Assembly: GCA_946803715.1 (NCBI GenBank)
Contig: CAMPET010000150.1
Location: 5,214 to 42,569, forward strand
From: Beroe ovata
Lineage: Eukaryota > Ctenophora > Nuda > Beroida > Beroidae
Direction of reading: 5' to 3'
DNA length: 37,356 bases
The position numbers and the translations under genes were made by a program. The notes under the pieces were generated by a model. That model had not been told where the DNA came from, searched no databases, and saw only the letters and a program-made list of their open reading frames with translations. Shown piece after piece: positions 22,538-34,159 of this stretch (position 1 is its first letter; each line of letters begins with the position of its first letter).

Positions 22538-25042
22538 TCACGTGAAAGTGTACCCAGCCGTGGCGTATGTTGTGACAATCTTAGATAACGCAATAGCGTA
22601 CGACGCCTGTCTGATATCTAGCCCCAAATCCTTTTCCTTTGCGAAACTTCTCACAGCCTCAACGGTGCCTGAGAAGACAAATTTGAGATCGCGAAGGATT
22701 TCATGTAATAAAATAATGATCATCATCAATTGCTACATACCTTCGATAGTGTAAGAGAGACCACTGTTCACGAAATCCTTTTCTGATGCTCCGGCCATCT
22801 TTTCCGAGAATTCTGGAAATTTCATCAGTTATCACACATCTATATTTCTAGCAATGGAACATTTATCTTACTCGATTATACATCATAGTAAGCAAACTGC
22901 AAAGATATCGACACTGTAGAGTGTAGAGCAAATTACTAACCATCTGAGGGCATGATAGGGCAGTCTGTGTTGAAGAGTGACTCAATAGAAGTCTGAACAG
23001 AGTTGAGCAGGTGCTTGTTAGCCTCCATGTTGTATTTGAAGGTGAGTCTACCAAAGGAGACGTGCCGCATGTTCTTCAGCCATTCAAAGTATGAGCTACA
23101 CGCGGTTCCTGAAGGAAATGTCGTTAACTATTGAAATGGAGTTGCTATGGGAACAATTTCTACGAAAGGGATTGATGATCAATCAGGATAATTACTTGGA
23201 TAGAAATAACGATTGATAGGTACCCACCTGAATTGACCAGCACATCGGGGATCACAAGAATATTCTTCTTCAAGATCATCTCATATGCCAGCGGACTCAT
23301 CGTACAGTTTGCTCCCTCAACAATAATGGCAGCTTTCAGATGGTCCACATCTTCGCTTGTTATGACCTGGCAAATGGGTTTTCAAGTAGAATCATACTAT
23401 TTCACGTAATATACTGAAATCAAGTGATCCGCGCAACATCTTTCCTGTCTATCGATACGTTATCAAATAACTAACTAACTCTCTCAACAGCACAAGGAAT
23501 CAGGATATCACATTTATCATGTAGCAAGTTTCTATCAGTTTCTTGAGCACCAGGAAATCCTTTAATCGATCCAGTGTCATGGACCTGCAAAATTGCAATT
23601 TAATTTGTATAGAGAAGCTGAACAATGTAAAGAGAAGCTTAATGAGTATTAAATCAGAGATACCACAGTACTATAACAGTTAAGATCGAAAAACAAACCT
23701 CACCCATTTTTCAAGATCCTTGTAGTCAATACCATCAGCATTGTAGATGGAAACATCTTTCTCCATTATACCAATCACATGGGCTCCCTCTCTATCAAAA
23801 TATCTGGCCGTATGCATTCCAAGGTTTCCAAAACCTTGTATAATAACATTCTTCTTGAAAATGCCAGGAATTAGTCTGACTCTTCTCATGAAATCTGCAT
23901 CATTCACAAACTCAGATACAGTTAGGAACAGCCCTTTGCCTGCACTACTTTCTCTTCCATGAATTCCACCCATCAGTTGGGATTTCCCGGTCACGCATGC
24001 ATAAGAGTTCAGATCCTGGGAACCCAGCGTGTTTCTGAAAGTATCAGCAATCCAATTCATTTCCTGCTCTCCGGAACCGAGATCAGGCCCCATAACATCA
24101 ATACCTGGACCTATAAATCCCTTTTTTCCGAGCTCCACTGTGAACCTTCTAACTATCTTTTCGAGTTCTCGAGTCGTGTAGTTCACTGGATTGATCCTTA
24201 TACCACCCTTTGCCCCACCAAAGGGAACATCAGTCAATGAAAATGTGAGATTGTTGATTTGAGCAAAACATTCGATTGTTCCAACATCAATGCTTTCTGA
24301 AAACCTGAAAGATGTCGTATTCATCAATCAAAATCAGTTTCTCAGGACAACAAGACATGACAAATTCCAGCAGATAGTGTAAAGACTAACTAACCTGAGG
24401 CCACCTTTAGTGGGTGTCCTGTGGTGAGATTGCTGACACCGGAACCCTGTGATAGTTTCAATCTCACCACTCTCTCTCCGAATAGGAAATGCAATGGTCA
24501 ATACATTGTTGCACGGCTTCATAACTCCCAATGTACCTCTGAGGAAGTCAACTTATTCACTACTGAATTCCCTTTTGGCTTAAAACTAGTGCCTCAATTT
24601 TGCTACTCATAACCTTGTCACCTTATTAATTGCAGAGTCCTGTCATAGTTTCCGATCCTGAGCTTTTGAAGGCATTCTTCCTCACAAAGTGGAGCAGCTT
24701 TATTGAAATAATAGTTGACCATTTCTTTCAGATGAGGCTTCTCTGTCAAGCCAGCTTTGGTCTCCTGTGATATCAAAGTAAAAGGGTACAAGTTTTGAAT
24801 TTTGTTATTGATATTGTTGGTTACTTTGGTTGGAGTTATTTAGATTAATGATAATAGATTTTGTATATTTGCTGGTTCATTTTCTTTGTATGATATATAA
24901 TTATGTCCTAGCTAAATCATATACTCACAGCCTCAAGATTTTCAGCCCATCCTTTACCTAGAAGACTAAGACTTGGCGAGGTTTGCAGAGACCGCAGTAA
25001 CACTGGGAGCCTTGACAGATTCTTCCGATAAGAGCCCAACAT
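22538..25042 (-). CDS. Divergent glutamate dehydrogenase paralogue (copy B), 9 exons
   Basis: Exons: 25042-24929, 24764-24622, 24538-24395, 24304-23704, 23584-23480, 23366-23228, 23108-22941, 22812-22741, 22668-22538; 538 residues. It keeps a mitochondrial-type leader (MLGSYRKNLSRLPVLLRSLQ), the fold and the antenna (NMRHVSFGRLTFKYN to GASEKDFVNSG). It keeps K90 (TPTKGG), K126 (PFGGAKGG), D168 (GPDL), R211, S381 (CSSYFEW) and GFGNLG. It differs at strongly conserved sites: K114 is Thr (NNLTFSLTDVPFGG), T215 is Ala and R217 is Lys (GRESSAGKG), EGANGP becomes EGANCT, and GGVTVS becomes GTACSS. The frame is fully open with intact splice sites, so it is under selection or young in decay; by eye it shares roughly half its residues with copy A, so it is old. 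Activity on glutamate is doubtful. It could be a changed-specificity enzyme or a regulatory partner in the hexamer. Confidence 0.93.
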
Positions 25043-25354
25043 AGTTGCCAACTCAAATCAAACAACCATGCAATCTAGAGCATCAAATAATTTGACCCTT
25101 CGAAAGTGACTCAAGCATAATATTGTTACACTAGGTCTTATAGATCATATACATGTTAGACAAGAAGTTTGATAAAAAATCGGACATTAATTCATCTTAC
25201 AACCTCCTTTTTAGGACGTGGAAAATTGGCTCATATTATCATGTTTCTAACAAAGCACTGTGTTAGAAATAAATCAATTCGGCTAATGGGTTCAATTGCA
25301 AACATGATTGAAATCCAAGTCCTTCATTTAGCCCTGATAGAACCCTGATAGAGT

Positions 25355-25447
25355 GGATTGCTGCAGTGCATTGCTGCACAGTGCATTGCTGCAAAGTGCA
25401 TTGCATAGTGCATTGCAGAGTGCATTGCAGAGTGCATTGCTGCAATG
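25355..25447. repeat. GCATTGC-based minisatellite
   Basis: Variants of agtgcattgctgca and agtgcattgcagag follow one another about seven times, upstream of the GDH-B start. Confidence 0.85.
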
Positions 25448-25851
25448 AAGGATGTCAGAAGATTCAATTAGTCACAATGGCAAAAAGGCATTGTTCCCGA
25501 AAGTCACTTTGAACCCTTCATGCCCAAGGATTCTCTTCTTGTCTTCTCAAGCTCATGGTGGCAGGTCAATAATGGGGATGCGGCACGTGCTAGTTAGCAA
25601 GATGCTAACTATCTCGCACGCGCCTTCAATATGAAAGTGACAAAGTTACCGGACGTTATTTGTCAAAGTCCACTGGTTCTTGCGCGCGCGCCGCTGGCTA
25701 CAGTTGCCAGTTGGTCTAACCGCACGCGCTGCAGCTGGCCGCGAGCGCGGAATTGAATAAATTTTCAATAGATCTATAATTTCAATGCCTGTTAACAGTA
25801 GTCCCGGGTTTCGCGCGCGCCGCTAACGCCGCCGGCTCAACACTCAACCGC

Positions 25852-25941
25852 GGCTTTTTTAAAAAGCCAAGCTTGTCAGATTTTGTCTGAACTCTCTTTT
25901 CAATCGCGCGGCGCGCGCGCCTTCTTCAATGAAGGCGCGCG
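25852..25941. other. Two near-perfect hairpin palindromes in the CpG-rich block
   Basis: GGCTTTTTTAAAAAGCC (25852-25868) is a 17-base inverted repeat. CGCGCGCCTTC (25914-25924), loop ttcaat, then GAAGGCGCGCG (25931-25941) is a perfect 11-bp stem. Both lie about 600 bp upstream of PFDN5 between divergent genes; role unknown. Confidence 0.7.
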
Positions 25942-26541
25942 AGAAACAGGCTGTGAATGTTCCTTTTCAGTTTTTCAAGAATTGAGATGGTTAAATACCA
26001 TTATCTTTTTATTTTTTTGGCGAATGTTTGAAATCATTAATTGTTTGTTTTGCAAAAAGTGGCATAGACATTGGTTACTGGTTAGCAGATCTTCTTTTTG
26101 GATTCATTGGACAATCAAGTTTAAAGGTGATGTTTTTTAATGGCAGTGTATGTTTCTTTTCAGTGTTTTAGGGAAGATACCACTATTCATTTTTCTATTG
26201 AATCACTTATTTATTTACTTGATATTTTTTCTGGAAGTCATCCCATTGATGATAGTGGTGTTATGTGTATTTAAAATCCTTGAACTCTAAACTTGTTTTT
26301 GTTTGCAGTTAGTAGTTTATCTGTTAATTATTATAGATGTACAGATAAAACATCTGTATGCCAGCTTTTTTTGCTGACATCTATCAGGTAATAGCCAATA
26401 GGTATAGCCTCATTCAGAAAAGCCTCACTCCGAATAAATGCTGTTCATGATAACAATCTTTAGCTTTTAGAAGCATCTTTCCAGATTATTCCTCATTGTC
26501 ACAAAGTCAACAGTTAATTCTATCATTTTCCAGCTATTCAA

Positions 26542-27006
26542 ATGGCTACCGAGAATGTACAAGCAGTTGATCTTGCCCAGTTACCAGTGCCTCAGCTTAA
26601 CCAGCTGAGATCCCAGTTTGAAGAAGAGCAGCAAATGCTTACCCAGTCTCTGAGCCAGCTCAAGGGTGTTCAATCCCGTTTTGTTGAGTCTCAAGAAAGT
26701 GTTCTCAAATTGTCAGAGAAGAAAGTTGGGAAAGATATCCTTGTTCCACTAACTAGTTCTATGTATGTACCTGGGCAGTTGGCTGATAATGAGAAAGTTT
26801 TAATCGACATTGGAACTGGTTACTATGTTAAAATGAATATAAGTGATGCAAAAGGTTACTTTGAAAGAATCACTGAGTATATCACCAAGAAGATGGAAAT
26901 TGTTCAGAAGAATCTTATCGAGAAAGATAAGCTAAGACAGGTGACAACTGAAATACTCCAACTCAAAATCCAAGCTCAACAACAACAGCAAACTACCCAA
27001 CAGTGA
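26542..27006 (+). CDS. PFDN5: Prefoldin subunit 5
   Basis: A 154-residue alpha-type prefoldin subunit, the same length as in vertebrates. Prefoldin is a hexameric jellyfish-like chaperone that hands nascent actin and tubulin to the CCT chaperonin in the cytosol. Residues about 15-60 and 105-145 form the two coiled-coil helices; the hallmark between them is LVPLTSSMYVPGQL followed by VLIDIGTGYYV. The C-terminus is a Gln-rich tail. The coding region is a single exon, unlike every neighbour, which may point to a retrocopy or to intron loss; a 5' UTR intron is possible (tttccag at 26527-26533). The stop is only 199 bp before the next start codon on the same strand. Confidence 0.97.
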   Translation: MATENVQAVDLAQLPVPQLNQLRSQFEEEQQMLTQSLSQLKGVQSRFVESQESVLKLSEKKVGKDILVPLTSSMYVPGQLADNEKVLIDIGTGYYVKMNISDAKGYFERITEYITKKMEIVQKNLIEKDKLRQVTTEILQLKIQAQQQQQTTQQ

Positions 27007-27205
27007 AGAAGCCATTTGTTTGTAAAGCCAGTGTGTATCATGTTTATATATGAGTTATGTTGGATATATTTGTGTACTATTTGCTTTCAATATTGATATT
27101 TTATAACCGGGATTGATTATCGGTCTGTGAACCATATCCATTCGGAATTTGAATATATTATCACTCTTACAAACTTTGTTGCATTTCATAATTCATTTCA
27201 TATAA

Positions 27206-30200
27206 ATGTCTGTCAAAGATCAGTCTTGCACCATAGGCCATGTACAACCCGATGTGATGGATGCCATGCACAGGAGTATGCATCAAGGAGTGAGTTTGAT
27301 CCTTCTCCATGATACAGAATGTCAATAGACAATACCTACTTGTATAATATACCCAATATACGCGCAGATACTTCAGTTCAATGCAATATGTATAACAGGG
27401 CTATGAAGAAACTGGTGAGGAAGACAATGGAGAGTACTGGAGGTTGAGCAGCCTCAGCCACCCAAAAACCCCCCACTTTTGTCGGAGTTGCATGTTGGGG
27501 TTCAGAGATAGGATCCTTCTCAACAATCACTTGAAGGAACACTATCTGGAAAATAAAGCTCTACAGGTGATGAATAGATATTCGGTTTTGTTAGCTACAG
27601 TTAGCAATGAGAGATGAAGGATTTTCAATTTTGTGATTATAATCTTCGATTTGGCAGGATGCAGAGGTAATGATTAAGGAAAACACAGAACAAGAGGCAC
27701 TTTTCCGTTGTCTCAACTGCAAGGAGTCTTTTGTCTCAAGGAACCAGCTGAAGATACACTGGTACGTCTTCACAATAGCACGTGAAAGTCACAATTTCAA
27801 GCTATATGGGGGGGGGTATGTAGCCCAAAAAAAACCAAGGCCGACCCTACTTTTCCCATTCTTGGGCTAGGTTTTTTTTGGTTTTTTTAGGTTTTTTTAG
27901 GTTTTTTTTGGGTTACATTTTAAAACAAGANAGGTCATGTGTTATTGCGAATTGTAGTCGTTGCGCAATATGACTCGTATTTCGTTTGAAATTGCTGTCT
28001 ATTTATACGTATAGATCTCCCAATGTAGTTGTGTGCCCTATTTGGTTTCTGATTCCATGTTTTCTCCTCAAATATTATATTTTCTCCCAGACTGTGACCT
28101 ATACTGTTACCCCCCAGCGAGACTTGTTTACCATCCAACACCGCATGGCAATGCGAGGTTTGTGAAGATGTATTCCCGGACAAAGTGCAACTTCACGCCC
28201 ACTTCCTCGCACTTCACTCCTCTGTGGCCGGTGAAACAACGCAGTGCCCGCACTGCAGACTGCACTTCGAGAGCAAACACGGTGAGATGATTGCCTGAGT
28301 TTGTCAAAATACTTGCTCACACAACAACTTACACACATACAGTAAACACACACACATACACACACACACTAAGTAGTCTCGTATTAAATATATTGAATCC
28401 GCCCAAGTATGCGAACATCTATTCATTATCTCATATGGAACTCTTACGGCGATACTTGACACCAATTATTAATACAGAGTCACTGTTGTGCACGTTTTTA
28501 CTCCGTGTCCTTTGTAACACTCCATGTGTCATATATATGCTGTAGACCTGTAGAGAGTAAGTTCTTTACGAAGCTTTCGCAGTTTTCGGTTTACTTCTCT
28601 GTGGAGATTCAGTTCATAGTCATGATCTCCCCCCAGATTTGAAGGCTCATATCCAGATTGAGCACGAGGTTGACGGAGTTCCTGTGCAGTACAAGGATGA
28701 CTCGCTCGTGTCGGTGGCGTGTGAGTGTGGCAAGGTCTTTCTGGATGAGGTGTCGTATCAGGTAATACAGAGATATCACTTCATCATAGAGCTTTGTTTT
28801 GCTTGAAAATTTTGGTTTGCTTGACAGGAAGTCGAGTTTCGTCTATAGACCACTCACACGAGTGGTTTGTAGACCATGTCGGGCTTCTTGGAAACTGCCT
28901 CGTCTGATATTGATTAATGTCTGGTCTTTTTGTTTTGATTTTTCCTTGACGCGCGAAATGATCCAGGCTCTTCCACATGATAGCTCCCTCTTTTCCCACT
29001 TCTTGTAAAACTCAAAAGTGGTCTATGTGACGAAACACATGATCTATCCCTCTATAGATGTATTTAAGGACCCGTCCCCCAGGAACACGTCATGGAGCAC
29101 CATCCAGCGAGTGATCCAATGAAATGGCCCCGGGGTAACACCACACAGAAGAAGAGACGGAGAGTTGACTCGGGTGGTGGAAGGAGGAGTGTTTCCAAAC
29201 GGGGAGGTTATCATCAGAGTAAGAGGGGTTCCAACCCCCCTCCGCCCCCTCCCCCTCGCCCCATTCCCCAACAGCAGCAACAGATGAACCCAGAGTATTT
29301 CGAGGATGGAGAAGGAGGTTTGGACGCTAGATCGAATTTTTTGCTGAGATCAAAAGTTTGAAGAAATTTTTTGCTCCATTTTGATACACGCACCATGTAT
29401 TCCCATGTATTTTTGGACGCTGAATCGATTTCCGATCGTATTTTGGCCCTATCTCGCTTCCCTGAGGAGCTGTATGTCGTATGACTTCGCATTTCTAATC
29501 CGAGAAGAAATTGGAATTTATCCGAGTTTCTCGATGAGTCAGCTCAAAAATTCCTTCAGATTCGAATTCTACGTCAAAAAATAGGTCAGAAACACTATAT
29601 TTCAGCATGTCAGGCGCCTATTTGTGTGTCCCATTGATTTTCGCGTTTTTGAAGTGTTTGCTTCCCAGGGGAGAGAAATCGTCATTTGAGCGTAGTTTCA
29701 CAGCAGGTATGAACTATACAAGATCGTAAGGAGGGTGGATATTTGTAGTGTGAGAGTAGGAGAATTGATTTGGTGGAAAATTAGTGTCGTAAGTGCCGGT
29801 AAAGACATCATTAGAGACCTCCGAAAATGAAGTAGAAAAGTGTGGAGTCATTCACTTCATTTTCTACCGATGCTCAGATCAGAATTCGAAGAAAATTTTT
29901 TTGTCCTCTTTGATATAAGCACCATGTATTCCCATGTATTTTTGGACGCTGAATCGATTTCCGATCGTATTTTGGCCCTATCTCGCTTCCCTGAGGAGCT
30001 GTATGTCGTATGACTTCGCATTTCTAATCCGAGAAGAAATTGGAATTTATCCGAGTTTCTCGATGAGTCAGCTCAAAAATTCCTTCAGATTCGAATTCTA
30101 CGTCAAAAAATAGGTCAGAAACACTATATTTCAGCATGTCAGGCGCCTATTTGTGTGTCCCATTGATTTTCGCGTTTTTGAAGTGTTTGCTTCCCAGGGG

Positions 30201-33200
30201 AGAGAAATCGTCATTTGAGCGTAGTTTCACAGCAGGTATGAACTATACAAGATCGTAAGGAGGGTGGATATTTGTAGTGTGAGAGTAGGAGAATTGATNA
30301 AATTTTTTTTGTCCATTTTGATACAAGCACCATGTATTCCCATGTATTTTTGGACGCTGAATCGATTTCCGATCGTATTTTGGCCCTATCTCGCTTCCCT
30401 GAGGAGCTGTAGGTCGTGTGACTTCGCATTTCAAATCCGAGAAGAAATTGGATTTTATCCAAGTTTCTCGATGAGCTAGCTCAAAAATTCCTTCAGATTC
30501 GGATTCTACATCAAAAAATAGGCCAGAAACACTATATAACAGCATGTCAGGTGCAGAAATAATTTTGGCCTATTTGTGTGTCCCAATGATTTTCGCGTTT
30601 TTGTAGTGTTTGCTTCCCAGGGGAGAGAAATCGTCATTTGAGCGTAGTTTCACGGCGAGTATGAACTATACATGATCGTAACGAGGGTGGATATTTGTAG
30701 TGTGAGAGTAGGAGAGATGATTTGGTGGAAAATTAGTGTCGTAAGTGCCGGTAAAGACCTTATTAGAGACCTCCGAAAATGGAGTAGAAAAGTGTGGAGT
30801 CATTCACTTCATTTTCTATCGATACTCAGATCAGAATTCGAAGAAATTTTTTTGTCCCACATTCAAGCAAATACCATGGGTTCCCAGGTATTTTTGGACG
30901 CTGAATCGATTCCCGGTCGAATTTTAGCCCTATCTTGCTTCCCTGAGGAGCTGTATATCATGTGACTCAGAACTCCATATCCGAGAAGAAATTGGAATTT
31001 ATCCAAGTTTTTCGATGAGCTAGCTCAGAAGTTCCTTCAGATTCGAATTCTACGTCAAAAATTAGGTCAGAAACACTATATTTCAGCATGTCACGTGCAG
31101 AAAAAATTTTGGCCTATTTGTGTGTCCCATTGATTTTCGCGTTTTTGTAGTGTTTGCTTCCCAGGGGAGAGAAATCGTCATTTGAGCGTAGTTTCACGGC
31201 GAGTATGAACTGAGCATGATCGTAACGAGGGTGGATATTTGTAGTGTGAGATCCGTGGTCGTAAAATTCCAATTCCTGGTCGTAGTTTCCGTAGGTCTTA
31301 ACTCCCCCTCGCCCACCAGGCAGTTGTGTCGAGTGTGGGATGGTGTTTAGCAACCCTGCCGACCTGAGAAGACACATGCAGAACGACCACATCCACCTCA
31401 AACCCTACGCGTGCAGCATTTGTGGTGAGCGAGAAAGAGAAAGGGGATTATATTGAACCGAGAAGATTGATTTCCTGATTTAATGATTGATTCCTGAGCT
31501 CATTTGAGGATATGGAAACGCGATTGACACACCCATATTCTGTCATATTTTGATCACTCCGGCTATTAGACAATTCGCATTGCGCTATACCAGCCGTGTA
31601 GGCAATAACAGGAAGTTTCGTTTAAAGCCACTGTTACCGTACCAGGTCACCGTTTGATTGAAAACCACTGTTACCAGGTCGCCGTTTCACGCGGAAATCC
31701 GATGTGAAGAGACATATAGAGACTATCCACGGACAGGCCGTCTCAAAGGAGGATATGGAGCGAATCCAGGCTGTCAGACCCTTCAGATGTGCCAAGTGTG
31801 GCAACCCATTCGGTGAGAGGAAAAACTTAACCTTATATAACCTAATGTAACCTAATGTAACCTAATGTAACCTAATGTAACCCAATGTAACCTTATGTAA
31901 CCCAATATCTCCCAATGTCCGCTTCTGTTTGAAAACTCACAAGTTCCTTGAGAAATATAGTTCATTTGAAATGTCGATGCGTTGAATTAGGAATAACTAT
32001 AATGAGCAAGTATTGTTCATTATGTACTGACCTTTAATCGTCATTCTTCTGTCTCTCATCTCTGACATCATTCTGTCTTGTCCCTAGCACCGAGTCATCA
32101 TTACATCCCGCATTGAACAGCTGTAAACGATAAGCCGTGACGTCATATTCTTCAAACAAAAGATTCTGCCTTTAAATTCTCGATATGTACAATGCTTGAT
32201 CTTATTCACACCACATCAGTTAATCTGAATCATGATTATGTTGATAAATATGTCTACTTATCTCATGATAATTACCTGATTAGAGTGATTAAATGTATGT
32301 TTTTACTTGTGTTCCAAGTACCTTAGTCTCAGTATCTGTTGCTCACTAGTGACACATATAATAGGCAATAGTCATACCTCAACATAGGTATACAACCGTT
32401 TAGATGAGAGTGTATACTGTGAGGTATAGTCGTTTATTTTGAACCACTGGATATATTTTTATCGTTTTGCCTTTTAGAAATGTTGTTCTGCTGTTAAATG
32501 TTACTCTTTTTATAGAGTCACGTCATTACCATGACACCACGTTACCATGACACCACGTTACCATGACACCACGATACCATGACACCACGATACCATGACA
32601 CCGCGATACCATGACACCATGTTACCATGACACCACGTTACCATTTCACCACGTTACCATTACACCACGTTACCATTACACCACGTTACCATGCCAACAC
32701 GTTACCATGACACCACGTTACCACTCTGCAGGTCGTTACAGCGATATCAAGAAACACATTGAGGTTCACCACGGGCTAGTATTCTCACCTGACACGTACG
32801 TGTACCAGTTAGAACACTTGGATGAATCGGGACTCAGCATTGGCAGTAGCGGCGAGGTGGTCAATGTGAGAACGTTTGAGTGTGGGCTATGCAAACGCAA
32901 GTAAGTTTCTCTTTCCGTGTGAAGTTTTCTCATGAAATTTGTGAGCGAAGATAATCTTTTCTTGGATCAAGTTGGCACTATATCTATGAAATTTCAGCTT
33001 GACAGCTGTCAAATATTATTATGTCTCGATTTCGTTGGCATGTTTCCAAATTATCTGGCAGAACTCCAACTCTCCCCCCTAGGTATCGTAACAAGGTAAC
33101 AGTCCGTCATCACATTAGACGAGATCACAATCAGGAGGATCCGGATGCGTTTATAACGCGATCAGCGTACAATTCACACAATGAGCTGGAATGTCAGTAT

Positions 33201-34122
33201 TGTGGGACAGCCTTCTCATGTAAGTGTGTGTGTGTGTGTGTGTCTGTCTGTGTGACAGTTGTTAAGTTGTGTCAGTTTGATTAAGGTTGTGAACTTAACT
33301 TGTGCGTCANGTGTGTGTGTCTGTGTCTGTGTCTGTGTGTGTCTGTCTGTGTGACAGTTGTTAAGTTGTGTCAGTTTGATTAAGGTTGTGAACTTAACTT
33401 GTGCGTCAGCCGTCAGTAAGTGCGTGTCAATGTGTTACCGTGGCAGTCTCTGTAAGAGGTTGTCAGTGTTGTTGTCAGTGTTGTTGTCATGACAACACAT
33501 CCCCTCGTCTGCAGGTAGACAAGACAAGATGGACCACATTCAACAGATTCACCAGAGTGGAGTTGTGGACGATGATAGCATGGTTCTGACTGGTGTCCTA
33601 CAACAGGTAACTCTTATTGAGAGATAGAAATCATCGGTAACTTTACCACGGTAACTTTATCATGGTAACTTTACCATGGTAACACGTAGTTACGAATTAC
33701 GTTTAATGATGTTATGTAACCATTTTTCGAATAAGGCGTAACGCATGACACTATGAGTACACTTCACTATGCATTGCCCTGGTTATGGAACTATAGTGAC
33801 AATGACAAATGTTCCACTCTTCTTTTGATTTACATGAGAAAATAACATCCTAAATTGTCGTGGTAAAAAGACGATTAATAGTCTCAATAAACTTGAGGAC
33901 TCATAAAATTATTCTGAAATGTTTATGGTTAGTCATAGACCATTGTTAATTTACAATGACTCACAGCTAATCAATGTATGCGTGTGACTTGTGTTGCATA
34001 TTGCATAATGTATTTTCACGTATATCATGTGCTGTAGTGTGTATACTGTATAATGTGATGTTTCACGCTCAGATATAATATGTACACAAAGAGATAACGC
34101 ATACACACATACACACATGCAC

Positions 34123-34159
<37 letters not shown>

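Larger units (their letters stand above)
25043..26541. other. Divergent promoter region between GDH-B and PFDN5
   Basis: GDH-B reads left and PFDN5 reads right, so both promoters lie here. It contains a GCATTGC minisatellite (25355-25447), a CpG-rich block (about 25675-25945) with hairpins, and T-rich sequence. A polypyrimidine tract and tttccag 9 bp before the PFDN5 start suggest a 5' UTR intron. No protein is supported; the frame at 25883-26140 shows no recognisable family. Confidence 0.55.

Noticed and set aside
31829-31920. Possible telomere-like or CRISPR-like repeat (CCTAATGTAA)n
   Set aside because: No spacers and not a telomere unit; a 10-bp minisatellite in an intron.
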